DNA from: Symsagittifera roscoffensis
Taxonomy: Eukaryota; Xenacoelomorpha; Acoela; Convolutidae
Assembly: GCF_963678635.1 (NCBI RefSeq)
Contig: NC_087071.1
Location: forward strand, 16,615,613 to 16,679,612
Direction: 5' to 3'
DNA length: 64,000 nt
Shown here: positions 22,165 through 33,769 of the stretch, piece after piece
Numbering within the stretch: position 1 is the stretch's first letter
How the letters are laid out: the number at the start of each line of letters is the position of its first letter
The notes under the pieces: generated by a model
Database searches by the model: none
Told to the model about the DNA's origin: nothing
The model's input: only the letters and a program-made list of their open reading frames with translations
Translations under genes and position numbers: made by a program

Positions 22165-22460
22165 CCACTTGGCCTATCGGTAACGCAGTTGTCTTTGTAC
22201 ACTATGTTCTCGGATTGGTGTCCCAGATGGACCTTGTTTGTTTTTTTACAAAACAAATGAAATTGAAGATATTTCCGGTAAAATTTGAAATTTTGGCCTT
22301 TTGTTTCTCTGTCTATGTTTTGTTGGCTTAATTACAACACCGGGGAAGCATCTTGAGCTTTCAACAATTTTCATCGTAGACGCAAGTGTTTTTGATTTAC
22401 TCCTCTAATTTGTAACTCAAATAGCCCTGACGTTTTATTTATTTTTTGGTTCTCTTTTTT
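22165..22460 (+). repeat. dispersed repeat copy with tRNA-like (SINE-type) head
   Basis: TTGGCCTATCGGTAACGC resembles a pol III A box (TRGCNNAGYNGG). About 45 nt later GGATTGGTGTCCCAG resembles a B box (GGTTCGANTCC). A T-rich stretch and the TGTTTTGTTGGCTTAATTAC block shared with the other copies follow. Confidence 0.55.
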
Positions 22461-22494
22461 GTTGAACCGTGCTTGATTTATCAAAGAGATCACA

Positions 22495-23404
22495 TGTTGG
22501 ATGAGACGCCCCTACCCATTTGCCCCAAAACGGCAACGGAACGTCTCTTTGGCAACAAGAGGTAACCTGAAAGGGCAGGCCCCTCTCAAACAATTCGGCA
22601 GAAAATTCAAGTGCTGTTCAACCACTGAAGAAAGTTAGAGTCAGCGAGCTCGAAATAGGAGACAATAGAGACGTTGGACTAAGGGATCGAGACTGGGAAG
22701 ATTTTTATACGAAGGTTATTGAGTACATGGCAAAAGTTCATGAACGGTACAAGTGGAAGAAGAAGCACGACGAGCTCTTTATCAACCAGAAGGACGAAGA
22801 GATCAAGCATCTGAGGTAATTATATAGTCCTAGGTTCCACCGCCTTACACCGAACGTTTCGGCGACGATGAACTCGAACACGCATTCCAAGACAAGACTG
22901 CAAAAACACTACAGACCGAGCATACCCGTGGCTCCCTTCTAGTCTCTTTCTTCGAAGCTTCAGTAGCTCAAGCAAAAAAGATGACGGAGTTTCAAGGCGA
23001 GGAGAAGGTGCTGACAGTAATAGTTATGTTGGGCACAAATGACAACTCCAGGTCACCCATCACACATGAATCAAAGTGGGATCACCTAATAAATTGTCTG
23101 TTGAACGAGTTGCAAGAGATTGTTAAGTCGAAGATCCTTGTTTTGTGTTCAGTTTTGCTGAAACAGGAGGTAGGCGTACTGGTGGCCGAATTCAAGCTAT
23201 AACGTGACACGCTGGAAAGACTTGTTTCGGTATCTATTCAGAAGAAACCAGAGCGAACTCAGGCTAAGCGATACAGCAGACATTCTGCGAAGTACTGACC
23301 ATCATAGTCTCAGCAGTGATGGGATCCACTTCAATTTGCACCAGGGCAGGCGGTGCATTGAAGAAGCGTTTAGAACAAAAATGGAAGAGTGGAAGAGGAG
23401 TTGA
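22495..23404 (+). pseudogene. SGNH-hydrolase-like element ORF, broken
   Basis: Coding-like, GC-richer sequence. An upstream part (22620-22817) encodes a Lys-rich KKVRVSELEIGDN...DRDWEDFY segment ending in TAA. The frame 22834-23202 encodes VLTVIVMLGTNDNSRS, carrying the G-x-N-D of SGNH block III, then KILVLCSVLLK as the next strand. After a frameshift near 23195, frame 23204-23404 continues NVTRWKDLFRYLF and contains SDGIHFNLHQGRR, whose D-x-x-H is SGNH block V. SGNH esterase-like domains occur in several retroelement ORFs. Stops and the frameshift make it inactive. Related strands appear in the ORF2 at 61-62 kb. Confidence 0.65.
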
Positions 23405-23866
23405 AGAAAGCGGAGATACTAAACTGGCCAAATCCCGCGAAAAAACTCAAAGCTTTTGTACCAAAGGCTAGTCGACTGGTGACTCATGGACCAGAAAAAT
23501 CACGAGTAAACTCAATCCTAAATGGGACGTGAGAGAGAGATTGGTGACCGTCGCTTCATCTCAAAGGCGATTCCTAGAAGGTAAACGTGGAGGGTCTAAT
23601 GATCAGATTCCAAGGATCTCTCAGGCGTCCAACATTTCTATAAAACCTCCGCTAGTGTCCGCAACCGCGCAAGGCAGCTCTTGAGTCAATACCACGACCG
23701 CAGTAGCGCTTGATCACAATAGTGCTTTGACGTGGAATATAACAGAACCCAGTAACAGAAAAAAAAAGTAACCATGAAAAGTCTGTGTGCTATGAAATCA
23801 ACTCACATCTCGAGTGAACGCCGCGATAAACATGCTTGACTGAAAAGTGGTGTGGTTCATTAGTCC

Positions 23867-24091
23867 TTATATCGCGTTTGAAATATCCAAATAGCTGTCA
23901 GTAAATTCTGAATTGAGTGGCCAGTATCGATTGGGATCTACCTCCCGATTCAGGACAAGAATTATGATATCGAATTGACCCTCAGAGAGAGTGAGTATAG
24001 GTCCGGGTGGCCTTCTCATAGAGTAATTTTGGATAAGGGTACAGATTCTGTTCGTGACGCTATTTGTTTTCGGCTGGACACATTCGTGCAA
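23867..24091 (-). pseudogene. fragment related to ORF2 of the 58-64 kb element
   Basis: The minus strand encodes SEGQFDIIILVLNREVDPNR and, downstream, YLDISNAI, matching the segment at about 62.1-62.2 kb (YDVIISAPNREVEMENRRPL ... WSDISNAM). Conserved order and spacing support homology; identity is roughly half by eye. The piece is in inverted orientation relative to the fragments at 24.96-26.08 kb. Confidence 0.7.
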
Positions 24092-24955
24092 CTCCTTAGT
24101 CTCATACCAATCCTAATCTTTGTTTGATTTTTCCTAATTTCAACTGATCTAGAGATATACTACTTTCTTGCGAATTTAAAGGAGAGAAGAAAGCAACTGA
24201 TTCGTATGTTTATTATTTTTCTGTTTCTTTTGTTTAAGTTTTAATTTTTATCGTAAACCTTAGTCATGAATCATGATTGGTAAGTTATGATTATCTTACA
24301 GTCAGAAAGGTGAAAGGTAAAGATAAATGCTTGTTTTAAACTGGTTCCAGCCATTCGGGGTTAAAAAATTGTTAAAGTTAAAGTTTTTTTGCTAGTGAAA
24401 GTTTGAGAAAGTTGTAGATAGTGTAGATTGAATGTGCCTGGACTAAATAGGCTAAATTTTCTGAGTGAAGCTTCAAATGACATGGATACGTTTGTTTGAG
24501 TTTTGAGATCGAGTCAGCCATTGCTCGATTTCAAGGTATACCTTCGCTGCGGTGTCAGCACGATACATTATGTCCGATGAGGGCTGGGACTGCGGCACGC
24601 GCACAGAATAGATTTTCCATTCCATTATCGGAATGTCGTCGAGTGTTCATCTCCCTTTTGCTGCTCGGGTATTATGCTCGATGAAATCTTTTACAAAAAG
24701 CTCTGCATTGTAGTAATTCAGTTTTAGCTATCATCTTATTAGTTGTTCTCGCAGAAATTTTTTTAGTTTGTTCGGTTGTTTTGAAGATTTGGAGAAAAAT
24801 TGATTGTAATGGTTCTAGGCGTGATGTATCACGAGCTGTGAGGCCGGCTACAGAGAATGCTCAGGAAGCCCTTTACTGGTGGGTTAGATCAATTGGGGTA
24901 CACTTGTTAGCGTTTCATTGAGTAGACTGTCTTATTGCTTATAACCTTTTATGGA
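24092..24955. other. non-coding DNA between element fragments
   Basis: Nothing recognised beyond a GC-richer patch at 24.5-24.67 kb with a short open frame of unknown meaning. Confidence 0.45.
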
Positions 24956-25141
24956 AGCTTTCCCACGATGTCCGCTAATGATTGTCAGGATTCCTGATTA
25001 CAATCTCAAGACTCTGGATTAAGCAGAAGAAAGAGCAGATAAATCCGCTGAGTTCGTGGATAGAATGAAAAGGACTACCTTCGAACGCTTCTGGATCGAG
25101 AATGTACCAGAAGATGAAAACTATACAAGAATGACAGCACG
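24956..25141 (+). pseudogene. fragment related to ORF2 of the 58-64 kb element (AEE-AEF segment)
   Basis: The plus strand encodes PLMIVRIPDYNLKTLD, a stop, then AEERADKSAEFVDRMKR and TTFERFWIENV. This parallels PVMIKKIHACLV...NAEEKSAEFVKRV and EAFWTQKV at 62.33-62.47 kb. It ends at a donor-like CAC|GTAAGA. One in-frame stop is seen. Confidence 0.7.
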
Positions 25142-25874
25142 TAAGAATAATTATCTTTTTTTTAATGGTTAGATAGGAGCTGGTTGAACAGAAATAAGTC
25201 AATCAACTCGTAAGTAATCTTGATATTTTTGAAACTCCTTAAAATGACTCAGTGTTTAATGTTTTTTCTATTGCAGAGATTCTGTAAACAGTTCATCATC
25301 CACCTCTACTCGATGCTCGCCTTACTCAATCGAAAGGCAGAAGTACCGATATGGGTTAGCTGTAAAGCATATATTTGATGAGCAGTTACGTCCTAAGTTA
25401 TGCCATAAATAACTCTCTTTAGTTTCAAAAGTAGCTTGTTGGTGATAATAGCGTTTAGAAGGCGTGGCAGCTTTTAATGTTGATAAAGATCTAGTTTTAA
25501 AAACTTTAGTTCAACCCAATAAAATAAAGTTTTTAAAAAAATTTATTAAAATGCGTTTATTTTTTGCAGCTAATTGATAAGCTAAGATTAAATCTAGTCA
25601 TAAATCTTCGAACATGACTTCCTATTAAAGCCTTCCCAAAAAACTAAAAATCACTGGTGGGACTATAAGTTTTCAAAGTTTTTGGGTACAAGTGTGACAG
25701 AGGGGTCCCAAGAAACTAACAGAGTATCTAACGTAAAATAAATTATTGTGATAATTATTTATCATCTAATGTAAAATTAATGTAAGAATCTAATGTCTTT
25801 CCTAGCAAAAAGCATCCTGGAATTTCTCACAACTTGATTTGAGAAATTATCAACACACTCACTTATTTATCTGT

Positions 25875-26082
25875 AGTAGTGATCCGGGCGTTGTTCGTGA
25901 TATTTAGAGCGCAAAACTTTCAAAAGGGATTTGCGGTGTTGCTGACTGATGGAGTGCAGAATCTCAGATTTGATGGATTAGTGACCTTGAATGCCATGAC
26001 TTACGGCAGATTAGGCAATGTCGTCACCTTGACTCGTTACCTTGAGCGAATGCGAGAGTCAGTAACGAATTTTGATATATAG
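25875..26082 (+). pseudogene. fragment related to ORF2 of the 58-64 kb element (later segment)
   Basis: Encodes VIRALFVIFRAQNFQKG, then VQNLRFDGLVTLNAMTYG and LTRYLERMRESVTNFD, matching ALFVTFGAENVVKG, LDGLLTLIAITHGILG and LTRYPEQMRENVRKFD at 62.55-62.75 kb. It starts after an acceptor-like TTTATCTGTAG. Order relative to the 25.0-kb fragment is conserved. Confidence 0.75.
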
Positions 26083-26240
26083 TCGGGAAGTTGTACATAT
26101 CCTGGATATAAAGCGAAAACTGCCCTCGCGGTAGGTTTCTCGAAACTTCCATACTTCAGCATGTCAATTTTTTTTAGCCTACAGATTCTAAAATTTACTT
26201 CACAGCTGGTCACACAGCAGCTTCATCGGTAGACGGCTCT

Positions 26241-26430
26241 GTGAGTCTGCTCAGCAGATCTCTAATCTGCAAGTCATCAATTATTCCAGGAAAGATTGTC
26301 GTAATGGGGTTCATTTCCGTTTGGCGCTTAACACCAATGGACATCGACAAGGATTGCATCCACATCCAGGTCGACAGCTGTCAATTTTATCACGTATCGC
26401 CATATAATGATTTTGAGGCGTGGACGTAGC
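26241..26430 (-). pseudogene. fragment related to the SGNH-like segment of the 58-64 kb ORF2
   Basis: The minus strand encodes LTAVDLDVDAILVDVHW and, in a shifted frame, KRQTEMNPITTIFPGI, matching LAAVDLDLTQSV and QRQTDMNPITIVFAGIN at 61.77-61.87 kb. A frameshift separates the two halves. Orientation agrees with 23867-24091, so the minus-strand pieces form one decayed copy and the plus-strand pieces another. Confidence 0.7.
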
Positions 26431-28060
26431 TCGAGCTTGCTTTGACCATTAGCTTTGCCTTCATCGTTTCCGCTTTACCATAAGTCTACACTTCTTTACT
26501 CCAACGTAAGAAACCCAATGAAAAATGTTTCCGCCACAAAACCTTGAAACATAACACAAATTGGACCCCTTTTGGATCGGTTAAACCATAAAATCTAACT
26601 CCTTAAGTCCAATTGCTCTAGCATCAGGTAAAATTTAGATAAAATTGTGAAAATGGATCACGAGATCAACTTTTTCTCACGATAACCGGAATATTTTTAT
26701 TCAATTGTAACAAATGTATTAGTTAAATTTTCTGAATTTTAATGTGACTCACAACAAAAATATTGATGTTTCGAAATTCGCCTTTTCTGGAAGAATTGAA
26801 ACAGCAAAAGTTTTACATAAAAACTGGGTCTGTTGATGATCTGCTTGGTTGAAAAAATGAACAAAACTTTAATATGGGTAGTACAAGTTTTAGTAATAAT
26901 AATAATTACCACTCCAATTTTGTTTTAAAGTAGAAACAGGATGCTTAACTCGGAACTTTGACAACTCGCTGAGATCTCACTTCAGTGCAGTCACTCTAGT
27001 GCCAATCCCCCACAGATTGATTTCGTACTTTCTTACCGATAATGATACAAAGCTTTTTAAGGCTAACCAACAGTCGGTTGTTGTTGTTCGTTTGACCGTT
27101 CTCACTGCTCCTTGCACTGCTGGCTTTGTCCTTTTCTTCAATCACATGGCACAACCGCATTGATTGAAAATTAGCATAAACGAGCAGAAGTTCTCAAATA
27201 ACCCTACAGTTCAGGTCCAAAAGAGGCTACTACATGCTGATTGTTCTGATCAGTTATGATATAAAGGAGTATACCCAACCAAAACCGACATGAAATTTAA
27301 ATCGGATTTCGTCTGGAAAGGTGTTCTCTACTCAATGTATGTTTTGTTTTGTTTTTGGTTTTTTCTTCGGTTACTTGTACTTTTTCCATGGTTTTGTTTT
27401 TGGTATTTTTTTGTTTTGGGTCATATTTTGATCAAGCAACGAAAAGACAGCCACTCAGCCATCGTTAACGATGAATGAATTTTTGGTGTTAACAAAATCA
27501 AAAAACAAAATGAGGGTTCCTGGGACGCTAGTAATATATGTGTGAGGTGATCAGGGGGGGGGGGGGGCGGTGTGGATACATACCTCCATGTACTAAGATA
27601 GGGAATAGAAACTCCGGTCTGCAAGCTATGTATTAAGATATGGAATAGATTTACTAAGTACTAAAATAGGGAATAGTTTTCCTAAGGTATTTAGATAGGG
27701 AATGACAAGGTATCAGTGTGATGGTAAGTTTCGGAACAATTTTTCGGCACCCGACCTTACCATGTTTGAAGATCCTCTACACCATTGCTTCAAGCCATTT
27801 GAATTTATTTTGAAAGTTTATGAAACTATGCTGAAACCTAACTGAAGATTCAAAAAAGAAATAAAGTTTTTCGGAAAAAAAGTAAATTACTGTAAAATGT
27901 CATATTACCATTAAAAAATTAAATAAAATACAAACCACTGCAACGTATGAAATTTTACTACAGTTTACAGCTTCAATTTACAAGTTCAATGGCTTCGTAT
28001 TTATTCCATCCTTAAGTACTTTCCTTCTCGGGTAAAAGTAACTGAGTCCTTTTCTAGTTT
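26431..28060. other. AT-rich DNA with simple repeats
   Basis: No gene recognised. Contains a 14-bp poly-G run (27554-27567) followed by four diverged repeats of the word TACTAAGATAGGGAATAG (27.59-27.71 kb). Confidence 0.5.
27554..27715. repeat. poly-G tract and ~35-bp degenerate repeats
   Basis: Fourteen consecutive G, then repeats of (T)ACTAA(G/A)ATAGGGAATAG at irregular 30-40 bp spacing. Confidence 0.7.
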
Positions 28061-28062
28061 GT

Positions 28063-31000
28063 TCATATGTTCCGACTAAATGGTTGGAGGTTTTGCATCC
28101 GCAATTTGTCGTCTTTGTCCAGAACTCGTCTGTATTTGGACATTGGTTCATTACCAGTATAAAAAAAGTCAGTGTCTATCTCCAATTCCTCGAATTTATT
28201 CTCATCGCAATACTTGTGGAAGAAATTGTAGTATAACTCCAACATTCATAGTTTGACGTAAAGAAGAATGAAAAAGCCTACAATCATTAGTTCTCTAAAC
28301 TCAATTGTTGACTTCAATAATTCTACTTAATATAAGTCTTTTCACAAAAATCAATCAGCTGAAACATTTCTCCTTTATCGCTTTGTTTATCTTCTCATCG
28401 CCGAGATATTTGGTTATAGTGTGTCTGGATATGTCCATAATTTGGGAACCGTACGAGCTGTTACCGAGAAATTTCATCGTCTCAGCAACAACTCCAGAAT
28501 GTGTATTCTCATCTCCTTCTCGTTGAGCAACAACAACAGATTGAACGAAGTTGTTGGAACATTTTCTAGGTGTGTACTCAACAACCCGATAATCTTTTGT
28601 ACATAGACGTCCAAGATTTTAAGAAGGGTGTGATGATTGTGCCTTTTTCTAATTTAAAACGGAAAATCAGTATTCGTTGTGGGTTTTTCAGCAAATAATT
28701 TCTTTCGGCATAGTTTTTCATGTTTTCTCCAATATCGTTAGTATTTATAACGTGTTAGTATTTATTTAGACGTTAGTATTTATAAATATTGGAAGAAAAT
28801 TTGAAAATGTCGGCTTCAACTTGTCGGGAACTATTAAACTGCATTGCACATAACCAAAAAGAGATTCGTTCTTCATTTTTTCATGTAAAGAATCAGTAGA
28901 CACAGTTCTTCTATAAGGAAGAAGATTCTACTGAACAATCTCTTTAAAAATGCTCCCACCACTCGCCTTCCCACGTTTCCTGAATATTGTAACGTCTTTC
29001 TTTTATATACTCTCGTCTCAACTCATCCATTTCTCGCTCCTTAATTCATCTGTGAATATCTTATTCTAACAAAGATGGACGGGTTTCTTGGCATGAGCGG
29101 AAGTGATAGTAGTAACTCACAGCTTCAAATAATGTTTTACAGTGATCGCAGTAGCAATCAACATGGAAACAGTCAACTTTCTTCTGCTTTCCGGTTGTGT
29201 AAAAACTCTCAATTTTACACTTTGGTCTAATTTCTTGTTGATAGAAGGACATAAACATGTTCTCGAAAGTTCTTGTTCTTTTAATTTCTAGCTTTAAGCC
29301 GATCAGTTTCAGAGTCACACTCCCATCTTGTGTAAAGTCTGGCCGGCATCTCTTTGCACATTAAGAATGGATATATTTGGCTAGCGTCAATTCCAACTAT
29401 TGTCTTGCAAACCTTTGACGAGTTAGAATATAAGTTTGATCTACAATAGTTTTTCGCGTAAAAACTATTGATGGATCACCTGTCAAATCATCTCTAATTT
29501 TCTGACATAAATCCTTATCTCTTTCAAAGAACGAGTAGAATTTATGATTCGTCGACTTGTATAAGCAAATATTTGCAAAATTTCGAAGCGTGCATCTCAG
29601 TTTCAGCATGTCAATTTCCTTATCATATTAAAATTTTTATCATTTCTGGCGGAGCTTCAAGAGTAGGAACAACATCTGTGTTGTTATACCTTTGTAAGAA
29701 GTCTTTGAAAGTAATCATGCTGTAATCTTCCCAGATACTTTTCTTAAAGAGTAATTTTCGAAACCTGTTGATGGAACTGATTAATTAAGCAAATTTTTCA
29801 GCGCACATTGTTGATCAAGTCCGACATTAACAATTTTTTCGGTAATCGTTGAAATCTTTCTCGAGAGGGTTGTGAATTCTCAGTTTGCAGAAAAAAGCTT
29901 CATATGGACGCAAATCCGTACACTCATGCTTGTCTGGTCTGTCAAACAAATCGAAGGAAAAAAAAATTGGTTTCACTGGCTTTATCGGCTTTCAGAAACG
30001 AATCCAATGTTTTTGCTCCTCCGGGAAACTCCATTATGTCTAGAAACTGTACATTTCCCAATTTGAATGATATGAAATCGTTTGCTTTTTTAATGCTTTT
30101 TAGTTTTGTTATCACATATAGGGTACTGGAACAAATAAAATTTGGTAAAGTCAAATCGTATCTACCGCTACTGAAATCGAACACCGGTAAGCTATTAATA
30201 TAACGCTCTAAATGCTGTTTCAAGTCAATCAGCTGATTTTTTTCAGCTCTCAAGAATTGCGTTCGACATTTCATCCTCCTCTCCCTCTTCAAAAATTTCA
30301 TCTTCATAATCGAAGACTTCTAGTCTTGTATTTAAAGCTCTAGCGTTGAGTTCATCAAAAAAAATTTTAACTCGATCATTGACAGTAATTTCGATTTCTT
30401 GAAACTTGGTTTCCAATTTTTAATTTGTTTTTTTTTTCAGCCACAAGTTTCAAGTTCGAAACAAAAGCAATTATTAGGAGTTTTGGATCTTTCTCACCCA
30501 AGAAAATTGGATCAAATTGCAAATTTGAAGACATTGAGACGGAAATGAGGACACGTTTTCCAATCCAGGTAGTAGTTTTGGTTGATTTCAGTTCGTCTGT
30601 GGGAACACATTGATTCGAAGTCAAAGATTGCCACATTGTCAAATAGTTTCCGATCTTCTGTGTAAGGAATGTTGAATCCGTCGAGTTTCTCGAATATTGT
30701 TTCCTGTAGTGTGTACGCCTTTCTGCGTTACATATGTCGCACTCTATCTATCTTTAAAAGTTAGAAGATTTGTCTTGAAATTGTCTGATCTGTCGAAGAA
30801 ACAGTCAAAATTGGGACATCGAAAGCACTGGAAAAAAGAATCAATATCTTTCGTGTGAATGATATAGTTGTTAAACTTTAACAATTTCACCATTTTTTCG
30901 AAATTTCCAATGCTTTGCCTGGCTATTTCTGCTACGTATTCTTCTTCTTGAATGTCAAAATTGTAAATGAATATGTTGCCTTCAACTATTACCTCTACGA

Positions 31001-31960
31001 GAGGTAGATCATCAATTGACACTCCACGAAAGTTCTTCGGATCGTGTCCAGATTTTGATACAAACTCTTTAAACAGCTGAGATGTATGAGCATTGAGGTT
31101 ACTATGACCATGCAAACACATTTTTAACGCAAGGAAAAGGCAAAGATGCTCTTTGTATGGTTGTTTTTCTTTTTCCGACAAAAGGCAGTTTACTGAATGG
31201 TTTTTCAGTAAATGCTCGAATAATACAGAGTCTGGATATCCCATTGGGGATTTTTTTAGTAGTGCAGCAAAAATAGTGACATTTTTGATCAACTTGAACC
31301 TCAAATTTGTGTTCTGACGTTCTTGAGTGCATTGCTCCACGATACGAAACTTTTCGACTTTTCCCTGGATTGTAACAAAATGCGCTTTCGTACATAGTAG
31401 ATGCGATTTTTCGAACAGAGTATTGTTTTCGTGTGCGTAGTAATAACGATATTCTCCCGTTTTGACATTACGAAGAACAAATCCAAGAGCGATATTGATT
31501 TTTGCAGCGGAATCAAGCTTTTTGTAAACTTCTTCAAGCTTCTCGCTTATAACTTTGATATTTGAAACTTAAATACCTTATGTCTCCCAGTCTCTATCTC
31601 ACAATCCAACAGAAAAAGTTGACAATCGTATAATTCCTCTTTGAGTTCCCCTCCATTTTTCCCTTCCTCCTCTACAATCTTGTTCAAGTCTGCCACGTTA
31701 TCATTTGGTTTCCGTTGTTTCGCTGCATGTTCTTTTCATCGATGTTGTTGAAGAGAATAGTAACTCGGAAAGTCTTTTTTGCAAGACAAGCAAACAATTG
31801 ATTGCTTGGAAGTTGAATGAGCAAGCTTCTTGGCCAAGTGATAATTCAATTCCTGTTAGTTGTAAATGAAATACTTACAATCTGGACAAGAAATAAACCT
31901 TGCTTGACAATTTTTGCGGCGTCGAGCTGCATTTCGGCGTTTATGCATATTTCCACAGTC
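28063..31960 (-). pseudogene. Polinton/adintovirus-like protein-primed B-family DNA polymerase, decayed
   Basis: Read right to left, the parts come in the order expected for this polymerase class: a zinc-finger-like N-terminus (31.70-31.96 kb, C-x2-C and H-x-H pairs, interrupted by stops); a long open stretch (30744 to about 31540); exonuclease motif I FDFES (30611-30625); exonuclease II SGRYDL (about 30.15 kb); palm motif A DASQIYP (29367-29388); motif B KFLGNSSYG (about 28.45 kb); and motif C region EIDTDFFY (28168-28176). Multiple frameshifts and stops separate the parts and motif C has lost the usual Ser after DTD. Such polymerases replicate large self-synthesising transposons and related viruses. 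No integrase, capsid or packaging ATPase was recognised in the window. Inactive. Confidence 0.8.
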
Positions 31961-33198
31961 CACACACTACACTTTCTCGTTTCTATTCAGCGACGGCATC
32001 TAAAAATGGGAGATTTTTTAACTATGGAGATCAAGATTTTACTACTTGGTACATATCACAAAGGGAGATTTGAACTGTCCCAAAAAATTATTCAGTGATT
32101 TCAATTTACTTTGAATTTTAGGGAAACTTACCCAACCAAAGAGTTTACTTTTGATTCACATATTGCGTATCAAAGCTTCAAATTTACGGCTGAAATACAA
32201 CTGAATAGGAAAGAAATGTTATTCATTCTAGAAAATCTGAAATTAATCAAAAAGTTGTACGATAATATATCAAAGACTCTTTTTATCCCCTGCCCAATAT
32301 CGAAACTTGTAAGAACTCTACTGCAAGTTTTTTTAATCCTTCAATTTTTTAAAGTTGCTCAAAGCTCAAAATCCTGCTTGATCAGGTTTGGAATCAGATT
32401 TTGAGAGATTTGCTTTCAAAAATTCATCAAATTTGAACTATCCTGTATATAAAAAACCTGAATATCTATCCAACACTCAGCAATTTCTCTTTGATTGCAT
32501 ACAAAAAATTCAATTAATTTGATGAAAAAATTTTGAAAATGCTACTTGTTTAACTGTTTTTTTTTGTTTATATATCGGCAAAATTTCTTATTCTTATACC
32601 AAACTACTTTTGGTCAAATCTTTTTGCGATTGCTTTTGAGTATATTTTTAGTTATTTGGAAAATATAAGTTCTTAAAAGCTAAACTTTTTTCTAATTGGA
32701 TACAACAACTAGTACAAAAATTAACTTTTTCGTGATTGGAAACGACAATGTAAAAAACTACCTAAAATGGAACTTTGTTTCCGATTGGACACGCCCTTTA
32801 TAAAATAATTCCATAAAAGGAAAAAAATCTGATTTGACAAGACTACAGACCAAATAAAGAAAATCAATTCTGATTGTTTAAACCCACACGTTCGAGTTGA
32901 AGGTACCCCTCACTCCTAATTAAAATCCTTTTTTTTACAATTTAACCACCGTCAACTACCTCCTCTCTCAGCACTAAATCATTCTTGTTTTTACTCTGTA
33001 TCTTTTACTCAACTTATTGCTCAAAATTTTTTCTCAGTGCAAAACAGCAACCTTATGTACTCGGTAGAATTTTTGCCTGATCTAGTACAAATTCAAGTGC
33101 GAGAAGCAGTCTCTGGAGTTTTTCGGGTATGAATGGACATCCCAATCCAAATCTGGCATTTAGTGGAAGTGATCTAAAGGGATTTCAACGAACATCAA
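31961..33198. other. AT-rich spacer upstream of the polymerase pseudogene
   Basis: No recognised gene. Between 32.65 and 32.89 kb a loose repeat of (C/T)TGATTGGA-type words about 60 bp apart is visible. The same stretch recurs at 38.4-39.65 kb. Confidence 0.5.
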
Positions 33199-33501
33199 AT
33201 GACACGAGTATCCATTACAAAGAGCCAACTTGGAACAATGCAAATGATGGAGGAAATGTCCGAGAATGTGGGAATTAACTACCACGAGGTTCTTGACTCT
33301 AAATGTGTGGCTCAACCAGTCAACTACTTCCTCTTTCCTTTGGAGGAGGAGATGGGATCAGCCGAAAACCGCATTACAAAAGATGAAGATGAGTGCTTCT
33401 CAGAAACAATGACTTCTCCAGCTCCACAACAACCACTACAACCTCGTTCAGCTCTGCGTTTTATAGAGAACCTCAAGAACTCTCAACAGCTTTTCGATTG
33501 A
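33199..33501 (+). CDS. hypothetical 100-residue ORF
   Basis: Plus-strand frame with coding-like composition, Met/Glu-rich at first (MQMMEEMSENVGINYHE), then acidic and Pro/Gln-rich (PAPQQPLQPR), ending LKNSQQLFD. Not recognised. It lies back to back with the polymerase pseudogene, where Polinton-type elements often have other genes. Its exact duplicate is at 39653-39955. It may be an exon or a remnant rather than a complete gene. Confidence 0.3.
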   Translation: MTRVSITKSQLGTMQMMEEMSENVGINYHEVLDSKCVAQPVNYFLFPLEEEMGSAENRITKDEDECFSETMTSPAPQQPLQPRSALRFIENLKNSQQLFD

Positions 33502-33769
33502 TTGTTTCTGTAAATAGTTTATGTTTGATATTTATTTATAGTTTATGTTTGATATTTATTTCGTTCTTTGTAATTAAATGATTTCTTCAATTTTAAATTA
33601 ATTATGAGAACAGATGAGAATTTCGCGGTAAACCATTGAAAAACAATTATAATACAACCTAACTAGCACCCCAAATCTGCACACATGTTGAGAAATTTGA
33701 ATAACTTTTGCACACCTTTTAGAAAATTTTTACACAAGTAATTTTTACCTGATCGTTTTCTATATCCTG

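Noticed and set aside
21842-22183. 113-codon ORF with hydrophobic segment
   Set aside because: Runs into a dispersed repeat, overlaps an equally long antisense frame, and matches no family.
22165-22235. Possible tRNA gene at the A/B-box-like head
   Set aside because: No acceptor-stem pairing or clear anticodon arm; it fits a degenerate SINE head better.
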